A stretch of DNA of 64,000 nt from Neomesorhizobium albiziae (GCF_900114255.1 NZ_FOSL01000002.1:62001-126000); one strand, 5' to 3'. Positions 1 through 8,139 are shown, counted from the first letter of the stretch. Program-made: numbers and translations. Notes: generated by a model from the letters alone, not told the origin.

Positions 1-510
1 CGCGAACGGCAGCCACTGCCAGGCGACGATCAGGATCACCGAAAACAGCGGGTACTGGGCGAACCAGTCCACCGGCTGGGCGCCGAAGAAGCGGGCGATA
101 TCGGCAAAGACGCCGTAGCCCGGATGCATGATCATGTTCTTCCACACCAGGGCTGCCACGGGCGGCATGACGAAGAAGGGCGAAATGACCAGGATGCGCA
201 CGATGCCCTGTCCCCACATCGGCTGGTCGAGCAGAAGCGCAAGCAGGATGCCGCCGATGATGGTGATCAGGAGCACGCAGACCACGATCAGCAGCGTGTT
301 GATGATGGCGGCCGCGAAGGCCGGATTGTTGAAGAACAGCATGTAGTTGGAAAAGCCGATGAAGCCGTCGCGGATCGGATTCAGCGGGTTGTACTGCTGG
401 AACGAGAACCACAGCGTGAAGGCGAGCGGCACGATCATCCAGACGAAGAGCAGGAGCACCGAGGGCGCCAGCATGAAGCGGGCGAGATTACCTGTCTGTT
501 TGGTCGCCAT
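1..510 (-). CDS. Sugar/polyol ABC transporter permease, truncated by window edge
   Basis: Only the first 170 residues are visible; the rest lies left of the window. The protein begins MATKQTGNLARF, followed at about residues 12-36 by a strongly hydrophobic segment and later by further membrane helices, as in MalF/SmoF-type inner-membrane permeases. The start is supported by a strong GGAGGAGG ribosome site just upstream. It lies downstream of the binding-protein gene at 791-2101 in the same direction, so both probably belong to one carbohydrate importer. The conserved cytoplasmic EAA loop that contacts the ATPase is not in the window. Substrate is inferred only from the partner, which resembles sorbitol/mannitol binding proteins. 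Confidence 0.85.
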   Translation of the reverse strand, partial: MATKQTGNLARFMLAPSVLLLFVWMIVPLAFTLWFSFQQYNPLNPIRDGFIGFSNYMLFFNNPAFAAAIINTLLIVVCVLLITIIGGILLALLLDQPMWGQGIVRILVISPFFVMPPVAALVWKNMIMHPGYGVFADIARFFGAQPVDWFAQYPLFSVILIVAWQWLPFA

Positions 511-543
511 GGTTTCCTCCTCCAACATTGCCTCGTTGCAATG

Positions 544-710
544 CACCCCACCCGGCCCTCCGGGCCACCCTCCCCATCGAGGGGAGGGAGAACGTCCCGC
601 ATGTCACGGCCCTGGTGGTCTTCCGATCCCGCCGTTTGGCGAGGTGTATGCAGGGTTCGCACTCTCCCTCCCCTCGATGGGGAGGGTGGCCCGGAGGGCC
701 GGATGGGGTG
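544..710. repeat. Inverted repeat of two 48-nt arms between binding protein and permease genes
   Basis: The arm at 544-591 is matched by the reverse complement at 663-710 with one visible mismatch. Each arm also contains its own smaller palindromes (a GGCCCTCCGGGCC core and a CTCCCC/GGGGAG pair), so the transcript could fold either as two small hairpins or as one long stem. It lies in the 280-nt gap between two genes of one transporter operon. Placement between the binding-protein and permease genes resembles stabilising REP sequences of other transporter operons; that role is inferred. Confidence 0.85.
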
Positions 711-790
711 AATTGAATTGCCCCGCCCATCATTCCCGAAAGGGGCCGCCCGGTACTGGGAACCGGACGGCCAGGCACCGGGAGGATGCC

Positions 791-2101
791 TTACTGGATG
801 TAGCCGCCCTCGGTCATCGTCGCGGTGGCCGCATCCTGGGCCTGCTTCAGCGCATCGTCGACCGACATCTGGCCGGCGAGCGCCGCCGAGAAAAGTTGCC
901 CGACGGTGGTGCCGAGGCCCTGGAACTCGGGAATGGCGACGAACTGCACGCCGACATACGGCACCGGCTTGACGGTCGGCTTGGTCGGATCGGCGGCGTT
1001 GATCGAATCCAGCGTCATCTTGGCGAAGGGCGCGGCCTTCTGGTACTCGGCATTGTTGTAGAGCGAGGTGCGCGTTCCCGGCGGAACGTTGGCCCAGCCT
1101 TCCTTCGAGGCGACCAGGTCGAGATAGCCCTTCGAGGTTGCCCAGGAGACGAATTTCTGAGCTGCTTCGGCCTTCTGCGTGCCGGCCGGAACCGCGAGCG
1201 ACCATGCCCACAGCCAGTTGCCGCGCTTGCCGAGGCCGGTGTCGGGCGCCAGCGCATAACCCACCTTGTCGGCGACCGTCGAGTTCTTCGGGTCGGAGAC
1301 GAAGGAGGCGGCGACCGTGGCGTCGATCCACATGCCGCACTTGCCCTGCTGGAACAGAGCGAGGTTTTCGTTGAAGCCATTGGACGAGGCACCCTGCGGG
1401 CCTGCGTCATTCATCAGCTTCACATAGGTGTCGAGCGTCGTCTTCCATTCCGGCTGGTCGAATTGCGGCTTCCAGTTCTCGTCGAACCAGCGGGCGCCGA
1501 AGGAATTCGACATCGCCGTCAGGAACGCCATGTTCTCGCCCCAGCCGGCCTTGCCGCGCAGGCACACGCCGTTGATGCCGGCGGCGCGGTCGGTCATCTT
1601 GCGGGCCGCATCGCCGATGAACTCCCAGGTCGGCGCGTCGGGCATGGTCAGCCCCGCCTTCTCCATCAGGTCCTTGCGGTACATGACGAATGAGCTCTCG
1701 CCGTAGAACGGCGCTGCGTAAAGCTTGTTGTCGACCGAAAGGCCGCCGGCGATCGCCGGGATGATGTCGGCCGCGTCATAGTCGGCGCCGAGATTGTCGA
1801 GCGGCAGCAGCCAGCTCTGCTTGGCCCAGATCGGCACCTCGTAGGTGCCAATGGTCATGACGTCGTACTGGCCGCCCTTGGTGGCGATGTCGGTCGTGAC
1901 GCGCTCGCGAAGCACGTTCTCCTCGAGCGTGACCCACTCGAGCTGGATATCCGGGTTCTTGGCGGTGAAGTCGTCCGTCAGCTTCTGCATGCGGACCATG
2001 TCGCCATTGTTGACGGTGGCGATGGTGATGGTTTCGGCATGTGCAGCGAACGCAAAGGCGCTGGCTGAACAGAGGCCCAGGATGAGCGTGCGCAGTTTCA
2101 T
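791..2101 (-). CDS. Periplasmic sugar/polyol-binding protein of ABC transporter
   Basis: A 436-residue extracellular solute-binding protein of the maltose/sorbitol family. A Sec signal peptide covers roughly residues 1-22 (MKLRTLILGL, hydrophobic core, ending AHA before ETITIATVN). The mature part has the type-1 binding-protein pattern, including the YDVMTIGTYEVPIWAKQ region and YAAPFYGESSFVMYRKDL. Overall it resembles SmoE-type sorbitol/mannitol binding proteins, though substrate cannot be read from sequence. An in-frame TTG lies one codon upstream, but the ATG at 2101 has an AGGGAGGA site at good spacing. It is the first gene of a leftward operon with the permease, and a near-palindromic site at 2142-2155 lies just upstream. 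Confidence 0.88.
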   Translation of the reverse strand: MKLRTLILGLCSASAFAFAAHAETITIATVNNGDMVRMQKLTDDFTAKNPDIQLEWVTLEENVLRERVTTDIATKGGQYDVMTIGTYEVPIWAKQSWLLPLDNLGADYDAADIIPAIAGGLSVDNKLYAAPFYGESSFVMYRKDLMEKAGLTMPDAPTWEFIGDAARKMTDRAAGINGVCLRGKAGWGENMAFLTAMSNSFGARWFDENWKPQFDQPEWKTTLDTYVKLMNDAGPQGASSNGFNENLALFQQGKCGMWIDATVAASFVSDPKNSTVADKVGYALAPDTGLGKRGNWLWAWSLAVPAGTQKAEAAQKFVSWATSKGYLDLVASKEGWANVPPGTRTSLYNNAEYQKAAPFAKMTLDSINAADPTKPTVKPVPYVGVQFVAIPEFQGLGTTVGQLFSAALAGQMSVDDALKQAQDAATATMTEGGYIQ

Positions 2102-2405
2102 CAAAATCCTCCCTAACCAAAGTGGGCATTTGTCTTTGGTATGAGCAATTACTCACCACCAGAGCGTTACGTCAAGCCAAAATCGTTGCTGCGCTGCACA
2201 AGGCAGCCCGCCCCCGCGCAGATTGGCGCTGGATGCCGGTTCAAATTATTGTGTGGGGACATTCTTTCCCGGCAAACGGACAGGCCCGGGGAATCCTGTG
2301 CCCATAAAGCAACCGGAGGCCAAAAACTTTTATTTCGGTCTTGAGATCGACAGAGTGAAAACACCATCTGCAACAACTCGAATCGCCGATACGGAAAGGC
2401 TCAGC
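2102..2405. other. Divergent control region between transporter operon and cyclase
   Basis: About 300 nt separate the leftward binding-protein gene from the rightward cyclase gene. It holds the 14-nt near-palindrome at 2142-2155 and a TGC-GCT-GCA palindrome at 2190-2198. A reading frame continues upstream of the cyclase start into this region, but it has no domain features and is probably untranslated. Promoters for both genes must lie here; no clear -35/-10 pair was identified. Confidence 0.5.
2142..2155. promoter_or_regulatory. Candidate operator of the transporter operon
   Basis: TGAGCAATTACTCA is a 14-nt near-perfect palindrome (12 of 14 positions symmetric) located 41-54 nt upstream of the binding-protein start codon. 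It is the type of site expected for a dimeric or tetrameric repressor. The SorC-family regulator encoded at 5713-6663 is the nearest candidate to bind it. Both the operator role and the regulator assignment are inferences. Confidence 0.45.
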
Positions 2406-3797
2406 ATGGCGGTGACATTTTCGGACCAGGGCACAGAAGCGGCGCGGTCGCTCATTCCGAGCGGCCTCGAGCTCAGGCGCAGAAAACGGCTCGGCGCCAT
2501 GCTGGCGCGGGCGGAGCGCGACGGCGCGCGGCTGCAATTCTGGGCGCGCTCGTCCGCCATGGCGGCAATCGCCCTGTTTTTCCTGGCTTTCGCCAAGTGG
2601 GATGCCGCACTCGCCTTTACAATCGGCATGCTGGCTGTCTTTTTCCTCCTCGGTCTCTTCTATTACCGGCTGGTGCAGCGTCGGCTCGCCCCGACCTGGC
2701 TTGGCACGGCCATCGGCACGCTCGACATCGTGCTTTTGACCTTCCTGATCGTCGGGACCAATCCGTTCTCCACCGCTGTCCTTCCTCCGGCGCTGCATCT
2801 GCGCGAAGGGGCGTTTGCCTATCTTCTGATCTTCGTCAGTCTCGGCGCGCTGACATTGTCGCCGCGACTGGTTTTATGGCTCGGGCTGGTCACCGCGATA
2901 TCGTGGAGCGCGGCCGTCAGTTGGGTTGTCATGCAGCCGGGCATAATCGTCGCAAGCAAGCTTGCCGCCAATCTGTCGCTGGCCGACCGGATGCAGATGG
3001 AACAGAACCCGAATTTCGTCGACATCATCGCCCAGTCGGCCAATGTGGTGCTGATCCTGATCGTCACCGGCATCCTGGCCATGGTGGTTTCCCGCTCGCG
3101 CCGGCTGGCCGACGACTACATCGTCGCCGAGCGCGCGCGCATCAACCTGGCGCGGCATTTTTCGCCCAACATGGTGGACGAACTGGCGTCCGCCGACGAG
3201 CCGTTCGGGCCGGTGCGGCGCCAGGACATCGCCATCGTGTTCGCCGATATCGTCGGCTTCACCAAATATTCGGAAGACCACCCGGCCGAGGACGTCTTTG
3301 AACTTCTGCGGGAATTCCACCGGCGCATGGAACAGGTGGTGTTCGACCATGGCGGCACCGTCGACAACTACATCGGCGACTGCATCATGGCGACATTCGG
3401 CGTGCCGCAGGCGGCCGAAGACGACGCCGGACGGGCATTGCGCTGCGCGCAGGCCATGGCCGCCTCGGTGAAGCAGTGGAACGCCCGGCGGGTGGCGGCC
3501 GGCGAAGACCCGGTCAATGTCGGCGTCGGGGCCCAGTATGGCCCGGTCATCGTCGGCGCCGTCGGCAGCGAACGCAGCCTGTCCATCGCCGTGGTGGGCG
3601 ACGCCTGCAATGTCGCCAGCCGGCTGCAGGCGCTGTGCCGCGACCTCGACGCCGACATCTGCCTGGGCGCCAACCTCATCGAAGCGGTGCGGCGCGAAGG
3701 CAGCGCCGACTTCCTCTCCGGCATCGTCGACCACGGCCCGGTCTCGCTGCGCGGCCGCGACGAACCGGTGCATGTGTTCACCGTGCCCAAAGCATGA
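2406..3797 (+). CDS. Membrane-bound class III adenylate/guanylate cyclase
   Basis: A 463-residue protein with about six N-terminal membrane helices (roughly residues 47-225), then a short linker (NLARHFSPNMVDELA) typical of rhizobial cyclases, then a C-terminal class III catalytic domain. Visible catalytic elements are FADIVGFT (first metal Asp), YIGDCIMATFG (second metal Asp), and NVASRL, which carries the transition-state Asn/Arg pair. It should make cAMP from ATP, sensing a signal through the membrane part; GTP use cannot be excluded. The ATG at 2406 was chosen because it follows GGAAAGG and gives a normal cyclase N-terminus; longer starts add only unstructured sequence. It is convergent with the LysR gene. 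Confidence 0.9.
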   Translation: MAVTFSDQGTEAARSLIPSGLELRRRKRLGAMLARAERDGARLQFWARSSAMAAIALFFLAFAKWDAALAFTIGMLAVFFLLGLFYYRLVQRRLAPTWLGTAIGTLDIVLLTFLIVGTNPFSTAVLPPALHLREGAFAYLLIFVSLGALTLSPRLVLWLGLVTAISWSAAVSWVVMQPGIIVASKLAANLSLADRMQMEQNPNFVDIIAQSANVVLILIVTGILAMVVSRSRRLADDYIVAERARINLARHFSPNMVDELASADEPFGPVRRQDIAIVFADIVGFTKYSEDHPAEDVFELLREFHRRMEQVVFDHGGTVDNYIGDCIMATFGVPQAAEDDAGRALRCAQAMAASVKQWNARRVAAGEDPVNVGVGAQYGPVIVGAVGSERSLSIAVVGDACNVASRLQALCRDLDADICLGANLIEAVRREGSADFLSGIVDHGPVSLRGRDEPVHVFTVPKA

Positions 3798-3825
3798 TCC
3801 CGGGCCGGTTGGATCTCGGAGCCTC

Positions 3826-4740
3826 CTACATGCCGACGGCCTCGCCCCTGCCCAGCGAAACGGCCACCTCAGCGAGCAGCCATTCACGGAAGGCGCGGAT
3901 CTTGGGCACGTTGCGGCGCGTTTCGGGATAGACCAGCCAGAAGGCATGGCCATCGTCTCCGAAGAGGTCGAACGGCTGGATGAGCCGCCCGTCGGCAAGT
4001 TCGGCTGTAAAAAACGCAGGCGTCAGGATCGCCACGCCATGACCGGCCATGGCCGCGCTGCCGAGCGCGGCCTGCGAGCCCATGCTGCTGCCCGGCCGCC
4101 GCGCCAGTTCGTCCGCCGACAGGCCGGCCAGGCCAAACCATTGTTTCCACCAGACATCGTTCGGATCGAGGATCGGCAGGCGCAGAAAGTCGGCCGGGGT
4201 GTTCACGCCGCCGATGCTCTCGGCAAGCCTGGGACTCAGCATCGGCGAGAAATCGGCGCGGAACAGGAAATGCGTCGCCAGTCCTGGCCATTTGCCGCCG
4301 CCCGAGCGAATGCCGACATCGACGTCCTCGCGGGCGAAATCGACGAAATGGCTGGACGTGTCGAGCTTCACCGCCAGCGATGGATGCGCCATTTGAAACG
4401 AACCGAGATGGCGGGCCAGCCAATTGGACGCGAAAGTCTGCACCGTGCTGATGCATAACAGCCCGTCCGCCCCGCCGCGCGCCATCGCATAGGCCTCGGT
4501 GATGATGGCGAACGCATCGGTGATGGCCGGAGCCAGCCGCTGGCCGGTTTCGGTGAGCACCACCTGGCGCGGCTTGCGCAGGAAAAGCGGCGTGCCGATG
4601 CGCTCTTCCAGCACCTTGATCTGGTAGCTCACCGCCGCCTGCGTCATGCCCAGCTCATCGGCGGCCTTGGTGAAGCTGGCATGCCGCGCGGCTGCCTCGA
4701 AGACACGGATTGCCGCGAGAGGGGGAAGTTGCGAGCCCAT
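3826..4740 (-). CDS. LysR-family transcriptional regulator (GcvA-like)
   Basis: A 304-residue regulator. An N-terminal winged helix-turn-helix occupies about residues 5-65 (AIRVFEAAARHASFTKAADE followed by LGMTQAAVSYQIKVLEE). A periplasmic-binding-protein-like effector domain follows, with the WWKQWFG and GHGVAILTP patterns seen in the GcvA subgroup. It reads leftward and diverges from the small gene at 4857, which makes that gene or an unlinked operon its likely target. The effector is unknown. Confidence 0.9.
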   Translation of the reverse strand: MGSQLPPLAAIRVFEAAARHASFTKAADELGMTQAAVSYQIKVLEERIGTPLFLRKPRQVVLTETGQRLAPAITDAFAIITEAYAMARGGADGLLCISTVQTFASNWLARHLGSFQMAHPSLAVKLDTSSHFVDFAREDVDVGIRSGGGKWPGLATHFLFRADFSPMLSPRLAESIGGVNTPADFLRLPILDPNDVWWKQWFGLAGLSADELARRPGSSMGSQAALGSAAMAGHGVAILTPAFFTAELADGRLIQPFDLFGDDGHAFWLVYPETRRNVPKIRAFREWLLAEVAVSLGRGEAVGM

Positions 4741-4856
4741 TATACATCAATCCAGCTTATGCGTGGTGATCGACATTCGATTGGAAAACCTGCGCCGGCA
4801 GCCCCAGATTCAAGGTCTGCCGATAAACTGGCAATATATAGAGAAGGTAGACAATC

Positions 4857-5042
4857 ATGGCTATGGCACAGGAAAGAACGGGCGCCAGTCATTGGGCCTG
4901 GAATCCGATGAACACCCTGCGGTCGTTCTGGGGCGAAAGCCGGCCATCGCGCCCGTATCTCGATGTCGCCGCGCTGCCCGAGCACCTGCAGCGCGACATG
5001 GGTTTTCTCGACGGCAACGATCCGTCCTGCAAGGGGCGGTGA
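4857..5042 (+). CDS. Small DUF1127-like protein
   Basis: A 61-residue protein. Its C-terminal part (YLDVAALPEHLQRDMGFLDG) resembles the arginine/aspartate motif of DUF1127 small proteins, which usually reads L-x-D-x-x-L-R-D-I-G. The N-terminal half is rich in Trp, Ser and Arg and matches nothing I recognise. An AAGG box lies about nine bases upstream of the ATG. It is transcribed divergently from the LysR gene and is followed by a stem-loop at 5050-5091. DUF1127 proteins in other alphaproteobacteria affect RNA turnover and phosphate or carbon metabolism; whether this distant relative does so is unknown. Confidence 0.6.
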   Translation: MAMAQERTGASHWAWNPMNTLRSFWGESRPSRPYLDVAALPEHLQRDMGFLDGNDPSCKGR

Positions 5043-5049
5043 GGAGCGA

Positions 5050-5091
5050 CGCCCCCTCTCCCCGTTCTTACGAGAAGAGGGGTGAGGGGCG
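5050..5091. other. Imperfect GC-rich stem-loop after the DUF1127-like gene
   Basis: The arm at 5050-5063 (CGCCCCCTCTCCCC) can pair imperfectly with 5079-5091, with TTCT-TACG-AGAA at the tip. It begins eight bases after the stop codon at 5042, so it may act as a terminator or mRNA 3' stabiliser. There is no following T-run. Confidence 0.4.
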
Positions 5092-5158
5092 GCGCAGCAT
5101 ATCGAGCGCTAGGTGGGAAGACGCCCATTCTGAACCGTCCTCGGTACGATGACCATCA

Positions 5159-5350
5159 CGGCATGGATTCCCGACACTCTCCGCTCGTTCCTCGCTCACG
5201 AGGTCGGGAATGACGGATGTGTTTTAGCCTCGTCGCCAAAATCTTGGGATGCCGCGCTCTACGCTGAAAGTTGTCGTCGCCCGACATGAAGTCCGTCATT
5301 CCCGACCTCGTGAGCGAGGAACGAGCGGAGAGTGTCGGGAATCCATGCCG
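5159..5350. repeat. Perfect 59-nt inverted repeat with 74-nt centre
   Basis: Bases 5159-5217 are the exact reverse complement of 5292-5350 over 59 positions. The 74-nt centre has no reading frame of interest. The element lies in the 352-nt gap between the DUF1127-like gene and the GIY-YIG gene. Perfect identity of the arms suggests recent formation or gene conversion. It resembles a miniature inverted-repeat element, but no target-site duplication was recognised. Confidence 0.85.
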
Positions 5351-5394
5351 TTACCGCTGAAGGCCACTCACGATGCAAGCCGCGACGCCACACT

Positions 5395-5685
5395 TCAAAC
5401 CAGATGCCAGGTAATGTCGCGCCAATCCGGATTGTGCTCTTCGATGAGTTTGATCTTCCATTGCCGCGGCCACTTCTTGATCGCCTTTTCACGGGCGATC
5501 GCATCGGTGATCAGCTCATATTCGTCGAACCATACGAGGCGCATCACGCCATATCGCGCTGCAAATTTCGAACCCGTGCCCGTTCGATGCTGGTGTAGCC
5601 GGCCGGCGAGGTCGGAAGTCACCCCGACATAGAGTGTGCCGTTCTTCTGCGACGCCAGGAGATAAACATATCCACGCCGGGACAT
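5395..5685 (-). CDS. GIY-YIG domain protein (YhbQ-like)
   Basis: A 96-residue single-domain GIY-YIG protein. The diagnostic N-terminal strand pair is YVYLLAS and TLYVGVT, followed by the catalytic-type arginine in DLAGRLHQH and the downstream ERE-like region AREKAIKKW. Stand-alone proteins of this size are common in rhizobia and are related to UPF0213/YhbQ, which has weak nuclease activity; a structure-specific DNA function is plausible but unproven. It sits alone between a perfect inverted repeat and the SorC regulator, in the same direction as the latter with a 27-nt gap. Confidence 0.88.
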   Translation of the reverse strand: MSRRGYVYLLASQKNGTLYVGVTSDLAGRLHQHRTGTGSKFAARYGVMRLVWFDEYELITDAIAREKAIKKWPRQWKIKLIEEHNPDWRDITWHLV

Positions 5686-5712
5686 GGCAACCCTTCCCCC
5701 GCTCCAAAAACC

Positions 5713-6663
5713 TCACCCCGAAAGCAGCGCCGTCGCCGTCAGTTCGTCGGTGATCAGCCCGTTGACCAGCCGCCGCGAGACGGCGGCGAGGATGCCCGGC
5801 AGCTTGCGCTCGCCCATGGCGATCGCCACCACCAGCGAGCGCTCCCGCGACGGCAGCGGCGCGGATGAAACCCGGTCGTTGGTGATGCCGTCGATCAGGC
5901 GGCCGTCGCGGCCGAAAGCCCAGCCGACGATTTCGCCGACCGCGCCGGCCTTCTGCAAGGCCTTCAGTTCCGTTTCGGTGATGAACCCGTCCTCGTAGAG
6001 CGGCGCCTTCGGACCGAGGTCGCCGATGCCAACAAAGGTCACGTCGGCCTTGGCTGCGAGCGCCAGCGCCGGCTGGATCATCGGCTGCGCGAGAAGCATC
6101 TCGCGCTCCTCCTGCGAGGAGGCGATGACCGGCAGCGGCATCGGAAAGCTGCGCGCCTTGATCGTGTCGGCCATGGTGAAGATGACGTTGTAATAGGCGG
6201 CCGAGCCGTCCGGCGCGATGTTTCCGGTCAGCGACACCAGCTTGTGCTGCGGGCATTCCATCGGGGTCAGCTGTTCGATCGCCGCCTTCAGCGTGCGGCC
6301 CGTGCCGATGGCGAGAACGATGGGATCGGGCGACTTCAGCCGCCTTTCGATTTCGGCGGCGGCCGCTTCGGCAATGCCAAGCGTCGTCGAGGCCGAAGCC
6401 GGGTCGCTCGGCACAACCTCGCAGAGATCCAGCGCAAAACGCGCCTGGAGTTTCGCGGCAAGGTCGAGGCAGTTGGCTATCGGATGGTCGAGCCGAACCT
6501 TCACCAGCCCCTCGGAGACGGCCAGCGAAACCAGCCGCTGCGCGCTCTGCCGCGACACGCCGAGCTTGGCGGCGATCTGGTCCTGCGTGTTGCCGGCGAC
6601 ATAATACAGCCAGCCGGCGCGCGCCGCGTCGTCATGCCTGCCGCTATCCCCGCGCATACTCAT
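5713..6663 (-). CDS. SorC/DeoR-type sugar-responsive transcriptional regulator
   Basis: A 316-residue regulator. The N-terminal helix-turn-helix (about residues 15-60) contains NTQDQIAAKLGVSRQSAQRL. The remainder is a SorC sugar-phosphate-binding domain, marked by VLAIGTGRTLKAAIEQL and VTFVGIGDLG. In other alphaproteobacteria such proteins control polyol ABC transporter operons (for example smo genes), so the transporter at 1-2101, read in the same direction, is the natural target. A second start two codons downstream (6657) is possible; neither has a strong ribosome site. Its 5' side is bordered by the palindromic repeat at 6701-6880. Confidence 0.88.
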   Translation of the reverse strand: MSMRGDSGRHDDAARAGWLYYVAGNTQDQIAAKLGVSRQSAQRLVSLAVSEGLVKVRLDHPIANCLDLAAKLQARFALDLCEVVPSDPASASTTLGIAEAAAAEIERRLKSPDPIVLAIGTGRTLKAAIEQLTPMECPQHKLVSLTGNIAPDGSAAYYNVIFTMADTIKARSFPMPLPVIASSQEEREMLLAQPMIQPALALAAKADVTFVGIGDLGPKAPLYEDGFITETELKALQKAGAVGEIVGWAFGRDGRLIDGITNDRVSSAPLPSRERSLVVAIAMGERKLPGILAAVSRRLVNGLITDELTATALLSG

Positions 6664-6700
6664 CCGCCCACCCCGAGATATCGTACGGATTTTAAGTCTT

Positions 6701-6880
6701 GCGCTCTACGTTGCCCCCCTCTGTCCTGCCGGACATCTCCCCCACTAGGGGGGAGATTGGCAGCTTTGGCGTTGCCGCTCTTTCGGCAACGTTGAAGGTT
6801 GGCGACGGGAAAGTGGCCGGCCAATCTCCCCCCTTGTGGGGGAGATGTCCGGCAGGACAGAGGGGGGCAACGTAGGGCGC
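6701..6880. repeat. Palindromic repeat family A, paired arms (copy 1)
   Basis: Two 61-nt arms, 6701-6761 and 6820-6880, are near-perfect reverse complements separated by 58 nt. Each arm carries an internal small hairpin (CTCCCCC...GGGGGGAG). The same arm recurs at 8059-8119, 14817-14996 and 21368-21545. This copy lies between the SorC regulator start and the cobT stop and fills about half of a 354-nt gap without a gene. Confidence 0.9.
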
Positions 6881-6994
6881 CTCCTGGCCGATTGCAGTCT
6901 TGCACGATCGCTCCCCGGCAACGCCGTTGCTCCAGCGCCCGGAAATTCGGACGCCGCCCATCTTGCCAAGAATCCAAGCGCCGGGCAATTGTCT

Positions 6995-7020
6995 TAGCTT
7001 CGGGCTTTCGCCCGAAGCTA
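6995..7020 (-). terminator. Stem-loop overlapping the cobT stop codon
   Basis: TAGCTTCGGG at 6995-7004 pairs perfectly with CCCGAAGCTA at 7011-7020, leaving a six-base loop. The cobT stop codon (complement of 7018-7020) is part of the stem. No T-run follows on the minus strand, so this may be a 3' stabiliser rather than an intrinsic terminator of the leftward cob operon. Confidence 0.5.
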
Positions 7021-8031
7021 CTTCTCGGAAACACCGGCCTCGGCAAAACTCGCCATGCCGGCATGGCATTCGAGCGCGGAGCGGACCAGGTTGACCGCGA
7101 GACAGGCGCCGGAGCCTTCGCCGAGCCGCATGCCGAGATCGAGCAATGGCGCCAGGCCAAGCATGTCGAGCAGCCGGCGGTGCGGCGTCTCGGCCGAGAC
7201 ATGGGCGGCCAGCACATGCGCCAGGCCGGACGGGTTGAGCCGCGCCAGCGGGGCGACGGCGGCGGCGACCACAAACCCATCGAGCAGCACCGGGATGCCG
7301 TGATGGCGGGCGGCAAGCGTGGCGCCGAAAATGGCGGCGAGTTCGCGGCCGCCGAGCGCGGCGGCGATCTTCAGCGGATCGGCGAGGTCGGCATGGTGCC
7401 GGTCAAGCCCGGCATCCACGGCAGCGGCCTTGCGGGAAAGGCCCGCATCGTCGACGCCGGTACCACGGCCGACCCAATGTTCGCCCGCCTCGCCGAACAG
7501 GGCAGCCGCAATGGCGCTCGCCGTCGTGGTGTTGCCGATGCCCATCTCGCCGAAACAGATGAGGTCAGTGCCCTTTTTCACCGCGTTGTAGCCGGTCGAG
7601 ACGGCGGCGAGGAACTCGGCCTCGCTCATGGCAGGCGCTTGCGTGAAATCGGCGGTCGGACGCTCGACCTCCAGCGCGATCACGTCGAGGCTGGCGCCGG
7701 CGGCGCGAGCAAGCTGGTTGATGGCGGCGCCGCCCGCCTGAAAGTTGGCGACCATCTGGACGGTGACCTCGGCCGGGAAGGCCGAGACGCCTTGCGCGGT
7801 GACGCCGTGGGAGCCGGCGAACACGATGACGGCGACACGGTCGAGCTTCGGGTTGGCGCGCCCCTGCCAGCGGGCGAGCCAGGCGACGATTTCTTCCAGC
7901 CGGCCGAGGCTGCCTTGCGGCTTGGTCAGGCTATCCTGTCGGCGCTGCGCCGCGGTCACCGCCGCGCCGTCACCTTCGGAAAGCGTCATGCAAGCGACGC
8001 GCAAGGCATCCATCGTGGCAAAGCGGGTCAT
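7018..8031 (-). CDS. cobT: Nicotinate-nucleotide--dimethylbenzimidazole phosphoribosyltransferase
   Basis: A 337-residue enzyme that makes alpha-ribazole phosphate from nicotinate mononucleotide and 5,6-dimethylbenzimidazole for the lower ligand of cobalamin (the gene is cobU in Pseudomonas denitrificans naming). Seen motifs are RRQDSLTKPQGSLGRLE, the FAGSHGV box, CFGEMGIGNTTTASA, and near the C-terminus LGMRLGEGSGACLAV. The start at 8031 follows GGAG at six bases; an ATG four codons upstream lacks such a site, and still longer reading frames run into repeat DNA at 8059-8119. It is the last gene of the leftward cobA-cobB-cobS-cobT run. Confidence 0.93.
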   Translation of the reverse strand: MTRFATMDALRVACMTLSEGDGAAVTAAQRRQDSLTKPQGSLGRLEEIVAWLARWQGRANPKLDRVAVIVFAGSHGVTAQGVSAFPAEVTVQMVANFQAGGAAINQLARAAGASLDVIALEVERPTADFTQAPAMSEAEFLAAVSTGYNAVKKGTDLICFGEMGIGNTTTASAIAAALFGEAGEHWVGRGTGVDDAGLSRKAAAVDAGLDRHHADLADPLKIAAALGGRELAAIFGATLAARHHGIPVLLDGFVVAAAVAPLARLNPSGLAHVLAAHVSAETPHRRLLDMLGLAPLLDLGMRLGEGSGACLAVNLVRSALECHAGMASFAEAGVSEK

Positions 8032-8058
8032 TTCGAACTCCATGAAATCAAGCGGCCG

Positions 8059-8119
8059 GCCAATCTCCCCCCTTGAGGGGGAGATGCCCGGCAGGACAGA
8101 GGGGGGCAACGTAGGGCGC
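8059..8119. repeat. Palindromic repeat family A, single arm (copy 2)
   Basis: A lone 61-nt arm of the repeat also found at 6820-6880 and 14936-14996, lying in the gap between cobS and cobT. No opposite arm is nearby. It forms its own short hairpin around CTCCCCCC/GGGGGAG. It may affect cobT translation by sitting just upstream of the ribosome site. Confidence 0.88.
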
Positions 8120-8139
8120 AACCAAAGACTTAGCCTAGA

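Noticed and set aside
5159-5350. Possible insertion sequence because of the long terminal inverted repeats
   Set aside because: Only 74 nt lie between the arms, with no transposase and no recognised target duplication, so it is listed as a repeat, not an IS.
8032-8121. Upstream extension of cobT to a start at 8121
   Set aside because: The added residues are a translation of repeat family A (8059-8119), and the internal ATG at 8031 has a proper GGAG site.
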